Source: Phycisphaeraceae bacterium (GTDB lineage Bacteria > Planctomycetota > Phycisphaerae > Phycisphaerales > SM1A02). Taken from it: a DNA stretch of 64,000 nucleotides. The notes under the pieces are model-generated. The model was not told the origin of the DNA and did no database searches. It saw only the letters and a list, made by a program, of their open reading frames with translations. The DNA is taken from assembly GCA_015709595.1 (NCBI GenBank), contig CP054178.1, positions 2,051,205 to 2,115,204 of the forward strand. The letters run 5' to 3'. The translations under genes were made by a program, and so were the position numbers. How positions within the stretch are numbered: the first letter of the stretch is position 1; each line of letters opens with the position of its first letter. This document shows positions 8,802 to 17,914 of this stretch, one piece after another.

Positions 8802-10256
8802 ATGATCCGACGCGACAGACGTTCCTGGGCCGAACCCTACCGCATCAAGATGGTGGAGCCGCTGCGGCTCACGACCCGCCGCCACCGCGAGGCGGCCATC
8901 GCCGAGGCGGGGTTCAACACCTTTCTCCTTCGCAGCGAGGACGTCTACATCGACCTGCTCACCGATTCAGGCACCAACGCCATGAGCGACCGGCAGTGGT
9001 CGGCCCTGATGCTGGGCGACGAGGCCTACGCCGGCTCCGCCAGCTACTACCGGCTGGAGGCGGTCGTCCGCGAGCACTACGGCTTCAAGCACCTGATCCC
9101 CACCCATCAGGGTCGCGGCGCCGAACACCTGCTCAGCCAGCTCTGCATCAGGCGGGGGGACGTGGTGCCCGGCAACATGTACTTCACCACCACCAAGTTC
9201 CACCAGGAATACGCGGGCGGTCGATTCGTGGACGTGAGCATCGACGAGGCGCACGACCCCGCGTCGCTCCACCCCTTCAAGGGCAACGTGGACCTGGCGA
9301 AACTGGAGCAGGTCATCCGTTCGGCCGGTCCGGAGCGCGTGTCGTATCTGTCGCTGGAGCTCAACGTCAACATGGCGGGGGGGCAACCGTGCAGCATGGA
9401 GAACATCCGCGCTTCGTGCGACCTGTGCCATCGTTACGGCATCCCCGTCTATCTCGACGCGACTCGGGCCATCGAGAACTGCTACTTCATCCAGTTGCGC
9501 GAGCCGGGGTACGAGGGACGCGACCTGAAGGACATCCTCCGTGAAATGTGCTCCTACGCCGACGGCTGCACCGTCTCGGGCAAGAAGGACTGCCTGGTCA
9601 ACATCGGCGGCTTCCTGGCGGTCAACGACGATGACCTGGCCGAGCGGGCCCGCAACCTGTGCGTGGCCTTCGAGGGGCTGCATACGTACGGCGGTCTGGC
9701 CGGGCGCGACATGGAAGCCATGGCCGTGGGCATCCGCGAGTCGGTGGAGTTCGACCACATGCGCGCCCGCGTGGGGCAGGTGGAGTATCTCGGCGAACTG
9801 CTGCGCGGCGAGGGAGTGCCCATCGTGCTGCCGATCGGAGGGCATGGCGTGTTCATCGACGCGGCCCGCTTCCTGCCTCACATCCCCCGCGAGCAGTTTC
9901 CGGCCCAGGCGCTCTCCGCCGCGCTGTACGTGGAATCGGGCGTGCGTTCGATGGAGCGTGGCGCGGTGTCGGCGGGCCGCGACCCGGACACGGGGGAGAA
10001 CATCTACCCCTCGCTCGAGCTGGTGCGTCTGACGCTGCCTCGGCGCGTCTACACCCAGGCCCACATGGACGTGGTGGCCGAGTCGGTGGCGGCGCTGTTC
10101 GGAGCGCGGGAGAACGTGGTGGGGCTGCGAATCACGCACGAGCCGAAGCACCTGCGATTCTTCCAGGCACGGTTCGAGCCGGTGCGCGGCTCGAAGGTGC
10201 TGATCGGCGACGCCCAAACCGTCCCTGCCGCCCCCGAGCCGGAGTGGGCCATCTGA
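8802..10256 (+). CDS. tpl: Tyrosine phenol-lyase (beta-tyrosinase)
   Basis: 484 residues of the PLP-dependent beta-eliminating lyase family. It is expected to split L-tyrosine into phenol, pyruvate and ammonia in the cytoplasm. The Schiff-base motif SGKKD places the PLP lysine at 262. The segment YVESGVRSMERG (Met384, Arg386) matches tyrosine phenol-lyase; tryptophanases carry a different AGVRAVEIG-type sequence here. FTTTKFHQE (about 128-136) and LRFFQARF near the C-terminus also match tyrosine phenol-lyase. The ATG at 8802 has a GAGGA box 8 bp upstream. It is about 30 residues longer than the well-studied enzymes, mostly at the C-terminus. Rrf2 follows 57 bp downstream in the same direction. 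Confidence 0.9.
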   Translation: MIRRDRRSWAEPYRIKMVEPLRLTTRRHREAAIAEAGFNTFLLRSEDVYIDLLTDSGTNAMSDRQWSALMLGDEAYAGSASYYRLEAVVREHYGFKHLIPTHQGRGAEHLLSQLCIRRGDVVPGNMYFTTTKFHQEYAGGRFVDVSIDEAHDPASLHPFKGNVDLAKLEQVIRSAGPERVSYLSLELNVNMAGGQPCSMENIRASCDLCHRYGIPVYLDATRAIENCYFIQLREPGYEGRDLKDILREMCSYADGCTVSGKKDCLVNIGGFLAVNDDDLAERARNLCVAFEGLHTYGGLAGRDMEAMAVGIRESVEFDHMRARVGQVEYLGELLRGEGVPIVLPIGGHGVFIDAARFLPHIPREQFPAQALSAALYVESGVRSMERGAVSAGRDPDTGENIYPSLELVRLTLPRRVYTQAHMDVVAESVAALFGARENVVGLRITHEPKHLRFFQARFEPVRGSKVLIGDAQTVPAAPEPEWAI

Positions 10257-10313
10257 GCCCCGCTACGATGGACATGATCATCCGGACATCCTTCATGGAC
10301 TGAGAGGTGACAC

Positions 10314-10790
10314 GTGATCACGCAGACCGCCGAGTACGCCCTGCGGGCCGCCGCCGACCTGGCGACGCATCATGGACGACCCCGGACCTCGCAGCAGATG
10401 GCCCGTGCCACGCACGTACCACCCGATTACCTCTCCAAGGTGATGAAGGAACTGGTGCGCGCGGGGATCGTGCGCTCCCAGCGCGGCGTCAACGGCGGCT
10501 TCTCGCTCCTGCGCGATCCGGATGACCTGCCGGTCTACGACGTCATCAACGCCGTCAACCCCATTCAGCGCATCCGTGAGTGTCCGCTGGGGCTGCGCGC
10601 CCACGCCAGGGGCAATCTCTGCCCGCTGCACCGACTGCTGGATGACGCGATGGAGAAGATCGAGGCGGCCTTCAAGGGCGTCACGCTGGGACAACTGGCC
10701 CGCCAGGCCAAGCAGCATGGGAAGAACGGCGATCCGCTCAGCCGACCGCTGTCGCTGACGGTGGATCGGGCCATGCGCGCGGCGTCCTGA
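10314..10790 (+). CDS. Rrf2-family transcriptional regulator
   Basis: 158 residues. The N-terminal winged helix is typical (ITQTAEYALRAAADLA, then PPDYLSKVMKELVRAGIVRSQRGVNGGFSL). Family members such as IscR and NsrR sense Fe-S status or NO through three cysteines. Here the sensor loop has only Cys90 and Cys103, with His97 between them and His106 in a C-x-x-H arrangement like IscR Cys104/His107. It may therefore bind a cluster with mixed ligands, or none. The GTG at 10314 is chosen because it follows AGAGGTG and begins exactly at the conserved first residue. Control of nosZ or tpl is inference from position. Confidence 0.88.
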   Translation: MITQTAEYALRAAADLATHHGRPRTSQQMARATHVPPDYLSKVMKELVRAGIVRSQRGVNGGFSLLRDPDDLPVYDVINAVNPIQRIRECPLGLRAHARGNLCPLHRLLDDAMEKIEAAFKGVTLGQLARQAKQHGKNGDPLSRPLSLTVDRAMRAAS

Positions 10791-10829
10791 TGGGCGTCAT
10801 CAGCGTTCGATGCGACGCTCGATCAGCGA

Positions 10830-12134
10830 TCAGTTGGCCCCACCGGCGGTATTCCCGCCGGCGTTTCCGCCGAACGCGGTCAACTGTCCCGACAGAATCG
10901 GGATCGCCACCTTCAGGGCTACGGTGTAGACCATCAGCCCGAAGGCCCAGATGCCCGCAGTGACCTTCCATTCGGTCAAGCTCGGCGTGTACTCCACCAC
11001 TTCGTGGAGCGTGCTGGGGATGAACCCCGGCACGATCAGACCCATGCCCTTCTCGATCCAGCAGCCCATGAAGGCCAGCGCCGCCGCGATGATGACCACG
11101 CGGGCGCTGCGCATGGCGGCGGGGTGCAGGAACAGCACCGCGGCGACCACGTTCATCACGATCGCGGACCAGATCCACGGCACCAGCGCCGACTTGCCGT
11201 GCAGCCCGAAGAACAGATACACCGCTGAACTGGTGTGGGCTCCGCCCGTGTAGAACTCGGTGAAGATCTCCGAGATCAGCAGCAACAGGTTGATGAGAAT
11301 GGTGACGCGGACAATGTTGACCAGCGTCTGGATGGGCCGGTCATGCACGTCCATGCCGACGATCTTCTTGAGCACCAGCAGGGTGACCATGATGAAGGCC
11401 GGACCGGAGACGAAGGCCGAAGCGAGGAAGCGGGGGGCCAGCACCGCGCTGTTCCAGAAAGGCCGCCCGCCCAGCCCGCAGTAGAGGAACGCGGTGACGG
11501 TATGGATCGAGATCGCCCACACGATCGAGATCATCACGAAGGGCACGTACCACCTGGGGTTCGGCTGCCGCCCGAGGAACCGCATGTAGAGCATGTACCC
11601 GCAGATGTGCAGGTTGAGCAGCAGGTAGCCGTTGAGGACGATCACGTCCCAGGTGAGCATGGAAATGGGAAAGTTGAACCGCCCAATCACCGGGAAGAGG
11701 TGCCAGAAGCGATCGGGACGACCCAGGTCCACGGTGACGAACATCAGGCACATCACGATGGCGGCGATCGCCAGCAGTTCGCCGATGATCACGATGTCGT
11801 GCATGCGGCGGTCGTGGTACAGGTAGGCGGGAATGACCATCATCACGCCGCCAGCCGCCAGCCCCACGATGAAGGTGAAGTTGGCGATGTACAGCCCCCA
11901 CGAGACGTGATCGGTCATGTTGGTGACGATCATCCCCTGCGACACCTGGCTGGCCCAGGCGTGAGCGCCCACCAGGGCGATGGCGGTGAGCAGCGTCATC
12001 CACGCATAGAAGAGAGGCGGTCCGTCCGTCGCCAGCACCAGCATCCGGTACAGGAAGCGAGGGTAGTTCGTCCAGTGACGCGGACGCTCCTCCAGCGCGG
12101 GGGACGGCGTCGATCTGGTGTCGGCGGCGCTCAT
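10830..12134 (-). CDS. NrfD/PsrC/DsrP-type quinol-interacting membrane protein
   Basis: 434 residues with about ten membrane segments. The family is the membrane anchor of several periplasmic redox complexes (Nrf, Psr, Dsr, Hme) and exchanges electrons with the quinone pool. The N-terminal WASQVSQGMIVTNMTDHVSWG and the segment LFVTVDLGRPDRFWHL-like (here MFVTVDLGRPDRFWHLF) fit the family's conserved second and fourth helices. The ATG at 12134 overlaps the stop of the cupin gene (ATGA) and has an AAGGTG box. It is the last gene of a four-gene minus-strand run starting at 14105. It converges on the Rrf2 gene with a 39-bp spacer. Confidence 0.9.
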   Translation of the reverse strand: MSAADTRSTPSPALEERPRHWTNYPRFLYRMLVLATDGPPLFYAWMTLLTAIALVGAHAWASQVSQGMIVTNMTDHVSWGLYIANFTFIVGLAAGGVMMVIPAYLYHDRRMHDIVIIGELLAIAAIVMCLMFVTVDLGRPDRFWHLFPVIGRFNFPISMLTWDVIVLNGYLLLNLHICGYMLYMRFLGRQPNPRWYVPFVMISIVWAISIHTVTAFLYCGLGGRPFWNSAVLAPRFLASAFVSGPAFIMVTLLVLKKIVGMDVHDRPIQTLVNIVRVTILINLLLLISEIFTEFYTGGAHTSSAVYLFFGLHGKSALVPWIWSAIVMNVVAAVLFLHPAAMRSARVVIIAAALAFMGCWIEKGMGLIVPGFIPSTLHEVVEYTPSLTEWKVTAGIWAFGLMVYTVALKVAIPILSGQLTAFGGNAGGNTAGGAN

Positions 12135-12472
12135 GCGGCGTCACCTTTCACCAACGTCAGCAGGAAGATCGTCGGCTCCACGGCCTTCAGCGCGTGCAGT
12201 GCGTTGGGCGGCATGAGCAGCCAGCTTCCAGGGCGCATGTCGTGCGACGCGCCATCGACGGTGAACGTCAGCCGTCCCGTGATGATCTGCACCGTAGCCA
12301 CGAAGGGCGCCTTGTGGTCGCTCATCTCCTGCTCGGCGTCCATCGAGAAGAGCACCTGACGCAACGAGGGCGTGTTCACCAGCGGCTTGCTCACCGTCGC
12401 GCCCGGAACCACCGGACAGAGGTCGGGCAGCAAGGCGGCGTGGACGGCGTGCGTGTCGAACGTGGGCTTCAT
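12131..12472 (-). CDS. Small single-domain cupin protein
   Basis: 113 residues forming one cupin beta-barrel. The second motif is visible as RPGSWLLMPPNALHALKA, and the first as SDHKAPFVATVQIITGRL. The metal ligands are incomplete: His in the SDHKAP segment and His in NALHAL remain, but the usual H-x-H pair is not present. No signal peptide is seen, so it should be cytoplasmic. It lies between the Fe-S protein and the NrfD-type gene with coupling distances, which suggests an assembly or sensing role for that complex. The function is not known. Confidence 0.8.
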   Translation of the reverse strand: MKPTFDTHAVHAALLPDLCPVVPGATVSKPLVNTPSLRQVLFSMDAEQEMSDHKAPFVATVQIITGRLTFTVDGASHDMRPGSWLLMPPNALHALKAVEPTIFLLTLVKGDAA

Positions 12473-12487
12473 GGCGTCACGTATGGT

Positions 12488-13489
12488 TCAGCGGTCGAAG
12501 AAGTAGAAGAACGACGGCAGGGTGCCCAGTTCCTCCTTGAGCACGTACACCCGCTTGTGCTCGAGGATCCAGTGCAGTTCGGAGTTCGGGTCGTTGATGT
12601 CGCCGAACACCCTGGCCCCGGTGGGGCAGGCCTCCAGGCAGGCGGGCGCGCGGCCGACGCGGGTCCGGTGCAGGCAGTAGTGGCACTTCTCCATCACGCC
12701 CTTGGGGCGCAGACGATTGGAGAGATACCCCTGGTTGGGGTTGATCTCGTCGGGCGGGATGACCGGCTCGGTCCAGTTGAATCGCCGGGCGTGATAGGGG
12801 CACGCCGCCTCGCAGTAGCGGCAGCCGATGCACCAGTCGTAGTCCACCACGACGATGCCGTCATCCTCCTTCCACGTGGCCTCCACGGGGCACACATGAA
12901 CGCAGGGCGGGTTGTCGCACTGCTGACACTGCACCGGCAGGTAGTACTTGCCCGGCTGGGGCACCTCGTGGGTGTACGTGGTGTTGCCCTTCTCCATGTC
13001 CAGCGAGCCCTTCTGCATCTCGATGACGCGGATGTAGGACTGCTTGCTGGCCCGGTCGTGGTTGTTCTCGCGGTGGCACGCCTCGACGCAGCGCCCGTTG
13101 CCGTTGCACTTACTCAGGTTGATGGCGTAGACGAACTTCGTTCCAGGGATGGGCGGCGGGTCGCTGATTGACACCCGGACGCCGGTTCGCTCCAGCGTCC
13201 GTCGCTCGATCCGGGCGAAGACGGCCTGCTTGTCCTCCGGCGTGAGCTCCTTGTAGTGGCGCTGCAGGAACTCCTCGAGCGTGAGTTCCGACGCCACGTC
13301 CAGCAGGGGCGACAGCGCGTGGGCGAACGCACCCAGCCCGAGCATGGCGCCCGCGCCCTTGATGACCGTTCGACGGGACACCTGCCCCAGTACGGGCAAT
13401 GACACCGTCTGGGTGGTGCCGGCGGCGGCGCGACGCTCCGCCTCGCGCGCCCGATCGTCCGCATCACGGCGAATCGGCGTCTCACTCAT
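12488..13489 (-). CDS. Tat-exported four-cluster ferredoxin subunit (DsrO/HybA type)
   Basis: 333 residues. The twin-arginine signal (SRRTVIKGAGAMLGLGAFA) lies after a 37-residue N-terminal extension, so the protein is predicted to be periplasmic. Cysteine groups for four [4Fe-4S] clusters are visible: CNGNGRCVEAC, CQQCDNPPCVHVC, CIGCRYCEAAC and CHYC followed by CLEAC. This is the usual electron-wire subunit between a periplasmic cytochrome or catalytic subunit and an NrfD-type anchor. The ATG at 13489 overlaps the upstream gene's stop by 8 bp. The cupin gene follows after 15 bp. Confidence 0.92.
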   Translation of the reverse strand: MSETPIRRDADDRAREAERRAAAGTTQTVSLPVLGQVSRRTVIKGAGAMLGLGAFAHALSPLLDVASELTLEEFLQRHYKELTPEDKQAVFARIERRTLERTGVRVSISDPPPIPGTKFVYAINLSKCNGNGRCVEACHRENNHDRASKQSYIRVIEMQKGSLDMEKGNTTYTHEVPQPGKYYLPVQCQQCDNPPCVHVCPVEATWKEDDGIVVVDYDWCIGCRYCEAACPYHARRFNWTEPVIPPDEINPNQGYLSNRLRPKGVMEKCHYCLHRTRVGRAPACLEACPTGARVFGDINDPNSELHWILEHKRVYVLKEELGTLPSFFYFFDR

Positions 13490-14105
13490 GCCCGACGCCC
13501 TCCCCGGTGAGGAACCGATCGCGCGGCTTGAAGGTGGGAATCATCCTCGGGAACTGCGGCGCGTGTGGGTCATGGCAGTCGATGCAGTTGTTGCGCGTCC
13601 GCGGCCCTTTTCTGCGATCCCAGTAGCCGGTCATGCCGCCGTGAATGCCGTGTTCATAGTCCCGCGCCTGCGGTCCGTGGCACTGGGCGCAGAGCGTCAT
13701 GACGTCGGGGTATTCGAGCCGACGCCCGTCCGCCAGCCGCAGGGCGTCGTAGTTGCCTGGGTCGTGGCATGAAAGACAGGTGATCGATCCGTGCCGGAAG
13801 GTGAGCCCCTGGTGAAAGAGGTCAAGGTCCGCCCCCGAGGCGTTGTCGAAGTTCGGCTCGCGCGAGGCGTGGCAGGTGGAGCAGGCGATGGTGATCTCGG
13901 CGCCGCTGGCGTCGAACACGCCCGTGCCCACGCGCGGCGGGCCCGCAGGGCGGCGGATGAAGATCGGATGCAGTTCAACGTCCTGCCGCGAGGCGGCCTG
14001 TTGATCGGCGCGATCCGTCATCGCGCTGTCGGACGTCTCTCGCGAGCACCCGGCCGCGAGCGTGCCGATCAGCATGATCGCCAGGATGGCGTCTCGTGAG
14101 AGCAT
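13482..14105 (-). CDS. Periplasmic tetrahaem c-type cytochrome lipoprotein
   Basis: 207 residues. MLSRDAILAIMLIGTLAAGC gives a lipoprotein signal. Four CxxCH haem sites are visible: CSTCH, CLSCH, CAQCH and CIDCH. The C-terminal DCHDPHAPQFPRM followed by PTFKPRDRF resembles doubled-CxxCH cytochromes found beside NrfD-type complexes. The ATG at 14105 is preferred because it starts a clean signal peptide; the frame extends 33 codons further upstream into the divergent promoter region. It is the first gene of the Fe-S/cupin/NrfD run, and the nap operon starts divergently 165 bp away. Confidence 0.9.
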   Translation of the reverse strand: MLSRDAILAIMLIGTLAAGCSRETSDSAMTDRADQQAASRQDVELHPIFIRRPAGPPRVGTGVFDASGAEITIACSTCHASREPNFDNASGADLDLFHQGLTFRHGSITCLSCHDPGNYDALRLADGRRLEYPDVMTLCAQCHGPQARDYEHGIHGGMTGYWDRRKGPRTRNNCIDCHDPHAPQFPRMIPTFKPRDRFLTGEGVGHE

Positions 14106-14205
14106 CGTGGGCGTGGACCATCGAGTTCGGAAGTTCGCTCCAGTGTACCGAATGGCGGAGCATATGGGGAGCGCCCGCCGTTTCGATCCGGGAAACTTTC
14201 GCATC

Positions 14206-14233
14206 TTGCACGGTGTGTGTGAGACCGTACACT
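14206..14233 (+). promoter_or_regulatory. Candidate sigma-70-type promoter of nap operon
   Basis: TTGCAC (14206-14211) and TACACT (14228-14233) are separated by 16 bp and lie about 40 bp before the napD start. They are the best hexamer pair in the 165-bp divergent spacer. The spacer also serves the tetrahaem cytochrome gene on the other strand, for which no clear promoter is seen. Confidence 0.4.
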
Positions 14234-14270
14234 GGGTTCAGGCGCGACGCAGCGCGCTCAAGGGTGCTAC

Positions 14271-14603
14271 ATGCCTGTCAGCGGACTGGTTGTGACGCTT
14301 TCTTCCGACGCCGCGCTCGCGGACCAGGCGCGGTCGTGGCTGCGCCGTCGTCCGGAGGTGGAGCTGGGGGAGCGACAGGGGCTGCGGCTGCCTCTCGTCA
14401 CCGAGACGTCATCCGCCCTCGCCGCTCACACTCTGCACGACGCCATCCGTGCTCTGCCGGGCGTGGTCGGGGTGGATGTGACGTTTGTCGCGTATGACGA
14501 TGAGATGAAGTCGCCGGGGGACCGGGCGCATGCGCCGCCTGTCCCACGGTCAGTTGCCTGCGTTCCGCCCGGCTCTTCGAACGCCACGGAGGTTGAGCCA
14601 TGA
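14271..14603 (+). CDS. napD: NapD, signal-binding chaperone for NapA
   Basis: 110 residues with a ferredoxin-like fold. NapD binds the twin-arginine signal of NapA in the cytoplasm and prevents export before the molybdenum cofactor is inserted. The core runs from [10 protein letters not shown] to [15 protein letters not shown], the usual NapD end strand. About 30 residues beyond it are poor in structure and may be dispensable. The ATG at 14271 follows AAGGGTG. The stop overlaps the napA start (ATGA). Confidence 0.88.
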   Translation: MPVSGLVVTLSSDAALADQARSWLRRRPEVELGERQGLRLPLVTETSSALAAHTLHDAIRALPGVVGVDVTFVAYDDEMKSPGDRAHAPPVPRSVACVPPGSSNATEVEP

Positions 14604-17047
14604 CCGCCACGCTGATTCCCCAGGATCGTCGCGCCTTCATGAAGCACGCCGCCATGGCCGCCGCCAGCGCGGCCGCCGCGGGGGCGAGCGCGAAGGCGGG
14701 GGGCGCCTTCGCCCTTCCGCTCTTTGACGGCGGGCAGGCGTCGGGCGGCGTGACGTGGGACAAGGCCCCCTGCCGCTTCTGCGGCACGGGCTGTCACGTG
14801 CAGGTGGGCGTGCAGGACGGCAAGGTCGTCGCGATTGCGGGCGACATCAACGCCGAGGTCAACAAGGGGCTGCTCTGCGTCAAGGGCTATCACGTGGGGC
14901 TGGCGATGTACGGTCCTGACCGGCTGACCCATCCCATGCTGCGCCGCAACGGCGTGCTGGAACGGATCACCTGGGATGAGGCCATCGACATCATCGCCCG
15001 GCGCATCATGGCCAACCCCGCCGCCTTCGGCATGTACGGCAGCGGGCAGTGGACCATCGGCGAGGGCTGCGCCGGCAATAAGTTCATGAAGGCCGGGCTG
15101 GGCAGCAACCACCTGGACGGCAATCCCCGCTTGTGCATGTCGTCGGCGGTGACGGGGTTCCTTTCCACCTACGGAGTGGATGAACCGGCCGGCTGCTACG
15201 ACGACCTGGACCATTGCGACGTGCTCATCATGTGGGGCAACAACCCCGCCGAGATGCACCCGGTTCTGTTCTCGCGCGTGGTCGATCGCCGCAGCAAGGG
15301 TGAAGAGGTCACCCTCATCGACATCGGCACGCGGCGCACGCGCACCACCGACCACTGCCAGCACTATCTGGAGTTCAAGCCCAACTCCGACCTGGCCGTC
15401 GCCAACGGCATCGCGCATCTGCTGATCCAGCGCGGGGCGTACGACAAGCAGTTCGTCGAAAAGCACTGCAACTTCCGGCAGATGAACCCCGAGAAGCCGG
15501 ACGACATGTACGGCATGCCGATGACCTTCGACGAATACGCCGCCGCGGTGGCGTCGTATACACCCGAGCGCGTGGAGGCGATTTCCGGCGTGCCGGCGGA
15601 GAAGATCGTCCTGCTCGCCGATCTCTTCAGCCGGCGCGATATCCGCATCACCTCGCTCTGGTGCATGGGGATGAACCAGCACACGCGGGGCACGGCCATC
15701 AACTGCCTGGTGCATGGAATCCACCTGCTTTCAGGGCACTTCGGGCGGCCCGGTGATGCGCCAACCTCCCTCACCGGTCAACCCAGCGCGTGCGGCACGG
15801 TGCGCGAGGTGGGCACGCTCTGCCACCTGCTGCCGGGCGGGCGCGTGATCGCCAACGCCGAGCATCGGGCGCAGGCCGAGCAGTTGTGGAACGTGCCCGC
15901 CGGTCGCATCAACCCCAGGCCCGGCTATCACACGGTGCTGCTCTTCGAGAAATTCTGCACGCCGACGGACCAGGGCGGCGACATTCAGACGCTCTGGGTG
16001 CAGGTGACCAACCCCGGGCAGACGCTGCCCAACCTGCACAAACTCTTCCGCGCCAAGAAGAATCTCGAGGACAAGTTCCTCATCGTCTCCGATGTCTACC
16101 CCACCGCGACCACCGAACTGGCCGACCTCGTCCTGCCCAGCGCCATGTGGGTGGAGAAGAACGGGATGTACGGCAACAGCGAGCGGCGGACGCAGCAGTG
16201 GTTCCGCATGGTCATGCCGCCCGGCGAGGCGCGGGACGACTGCTGGCAGACCATCGCCGTGGCCCACCGGCTGCTGGAGCTCGGCCACGAGGGCATGAAG
16301 GGCTCGGATGGCGAGTTCATCTTCACGGTGCGCGATTCCTCCGGTGCGACTGTCCCGATCTGGGACTGGAATCACTACTACGACGTCAATGTCGATGAGC
16401 ACCTCTTCGAGGAGTACCGGCCGTTCACGCGGCTCAAGCACAAGGATCTGGCGCCGTACCGGGAGTACGTCAAGGCCCGCGGCCTGCGATGGCCGGTCGT
16501 CGAGCAGCCGGATGGCTCATGGCGCGAGACGCGCTTCCGCTTCTCGGGGTTCGACGACCCGTACGTGGAGAAAGGGCGCGAGTTCCAGTTCTACCACTCC
16601 GTCACCAAGGACGACCGGGCGCTCATCTGGTTCCGTCCGTACGAAGACCCGCCCGAGATGCCGGACGAGGCGTACCCCTTCTGGCTCTGCACCGGGCGCG
16701 TGCTGGAGCACTGGCACACCGGCTCGATGACGCGGCGGATTCCGCAGCTCTCCCGCGCCATGCCCCGCGCCTACGTGGAGGTTCACCCCGAGGACGCCAA
16801 GCGGCTCAACCTGCGCAACGGCGACCTGGTGGTGGTCGAATCCCGCCGCGGCTCGATGACGCTTCCCGCGTGGATGAACGGGCGAGGTCGCCCGCCCGAG
16901 GGGACGGTCTTCGTGCCATTCTTCGATGAAACCAAGCTCATCAATGAGGTCACGCTGGACGCCCACGACCCCTTCTCCAAGCAGCCGGACTACAAGAAGT
17001 GCGCGGTGCGAATCCGCCGGGCCGACCTCCGGGCGGCGAAGGGGTGA
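14600..17047 (+). CDS. napA: Periplasmic nitrate reductase catalytic subunit NapA
   Basis: 815 residues. Reduces nitrate to nitrite at a Mo-bis-MGD centre. The Tat signal [18 protein letters not shown] is followed by the [4Fe-4S] motif CRFCGTGC (Cys58, 61, 65) with the fourth ligand Cys93 in LLCVKGYH. The molybdenum-binding cysteine is Cys179 in [12 protein letters not shown]. Further molybdopterin oxidoreductase signatures are [13 protein letters not shown] and [21 protein letters not shown]. The ATG at 14600 has GGAGGTT upstream and overlaps napD. Length and motifs match NapA and not assimilatory Nas, and napB follows within 4 bp. Confidence 0.96.
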   Translation: MTATLIPQDRRAFMKHAAMAAASAAAAGASAKAGGAFALPLFDGGQASGGVTWDKAPCRFCGTGCHVQVGVQDGKVVAIAGDINAEVNKGLLCVKGYHVGLAMYGPDRLTHPMLRRNGVLERITWDEAIDIIARRIMANPAAFGMYGSGQWTIGEGCAGNKFMKAGLGSNHLDGNPRLCMSSAVTGFLSTYGVDEPAGCYDDLDHCDVLIMWGNNPAEMHPVLFSRVVDRRSKGEEVTLIDIGTRRTRTTDHCQHYLEFKPNSDLAVANGIAHLLIQRGAYDKQFVEKHCNFRQMNPEKPDDMYGMPMTFDEYAAAVASYTPERVEAISGVPAEKIVLLADLFSRRDIRITSLWCMGMNQHTRGTAINCLVHGIHLLSGHFGRPGDAPTSLTGQPSACGTVREVGTLCHLLPGGRVIANAEHRAQAEQLWNVPAGRINPRPGYHTVLLFEKFCTPTDQGGDIQTLWVQVTNPGQTLPNLHKLFRAKKNLEDKFLIVSDVYPTATTELADLVLPSAMWVEKNGMYGNSERRTQQWFRMVMPPGEARDDCWQTIAVAHRLLELGHEGMKGSDGEFIFTVRDSSGATVPIWDWNHYYDVNVDEHLFEEYRPFTRLKHKDLAPYREYVKARGLRWPVVEQPDGSWRETRFRFSGFDDPYVEKGREFQFYHSVTKDDRALIWFRPYEDPPEMPDEAYPFWLCTGRVLEHWHTGSMTRRIPQLSRAMPRAYVEVHPEDAKRLNLRNGDLVVVESRRGSMTLPAWMNGRGRPPEGTVFVPFFDETKLINEVTLDAHDPFSKQPDYKKCAVRIRRADLRAAKG

Positions 17048-17050
17048 GGC

Positions 17051-17914
17051 ATGAGCCACGAGCCACCAGAAGACAACCCCGGACGGCTTGATCCCGTGAC
17101 GGCCCGGCATCGCCCGTCCGCGAACGGCGCGGTGCGGATACCGCCCCGAGCGCTGCACCTCATCGTCATCGCGGCTGTCACGCTGGCGGGTGCGGGGTAT
17201 CTGTTCGGACTTGGTCAGCCGGTGCGACCCGAGGGCGTCGCGCACCCGTTCGAGTCCGCGGGGCCAGCCGGCGCCGGCGGGGGCGACGCGGTGCCCGCCG
17301 TCACCTACGCCGACATGGCGGCCCGGCGCATGGGTCCGAACCAGGGGTGGCGCTCCGAACTGGCGTCGCTGGTGCAGCGGCAGGTGACGTACACCGACGA
17401 CGAAAAACGCGACCCGACGCTGCGGGCGGCTTCGCTCGCCGATCGCGCTGCGCGGCGGGCCTACAACGGCGCTCCCCCCACGGTGCCGCACACGGTGGAT
17501 CAGCTTTCCGCCGCCGCGTGCATGGCGTGCCACCAGGAAGGAACGCGCGTGGATGCGCGGCTGGCGTCACCCATGCCGCACCCGTTTCTGGCCAACTGCA
17601 CGCAATGCCACGTGGAGGACCGAACTTCAGCCCCGGTGAGCCCGGTGATCGTGGAATCGCTGTTCCAGGGTTTGCCCGCGCCGTTCCAGGGCGAGCGGGC
17701 CTGGCCCGGCGCCCCACCGACCGTTCCGCACTCCACCTGGATGCGTGATGACTGCCTCAGTTGCCACGGGCCGATGGGCCGTCCCGGCATGATGACGACC
17801 CACCCGGAGCGTCAGAACTGCCTGCAGTGCCATGCGCCATCCGCCACGCTGGATCAGCGCCCCGCCTCCGATCCGGTGCAGTTTCTGCGCGACCTGAGCG
17901 AGCGGGAGTGGTGA
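17051..17914 (+). CDS. napB: NapB-type cytochrome c with duplicated dihaem domain
   Basis: 287 residues. An N-terminal membrane helix (about 35-55) probably anchors the protein to the inner membrane facing the periplasm. NapB passes electrons to NapA and normally has two haems. Here there are four CxxCH sites: CMACH (157-161), CTQCH (183-187), CLSCH (235-239) and CLQCH (257-261). Each pair is preceded by the same text: GAPPTVPHTVDQL at 140-152 and GAPPTVPHSTWMR at 220-232. This looks like tandem duplication of the NapB haem domain. The ATG at 17051 is 3 bp after the napA stop. The end overlaps the next gene as GTGA. Confidence 0.85.
   Translation: MSHEPPEDNPGRLDPVTARHRPSANGAVRIPPRALHLIVIAAVTLAGAGYLFGLGQPVRPEGVAHPFESAGPAGAGGGDAVPAVTYADMAARRMGPNQGWRSELASLVQRQVTYTDDEKRDPTLRAASLADRAARRAYNGAPPTVPHTVDQLSAAACMACHQEGTRVDARLASPMPHPFLANCTQCHVEDRTSAPVSPVIVESLFQGLPAPFQGERAWPGAPPTVPHSTWMRDDCLSCHGPMGRPGMMTTHPERQNCLQCHAPSATLDQRPASDPVQFLRDLSEREW

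Noticed and set aside
8802-10256. Tryptophanase (tnaA)
   Set aside because: The family is shared, but the S-M-E-R-G segment and the L-R-F-F-x-A-R-F end fit tyrosine phenol-lyase, not the A-V-E-I-G of tryptophanase.
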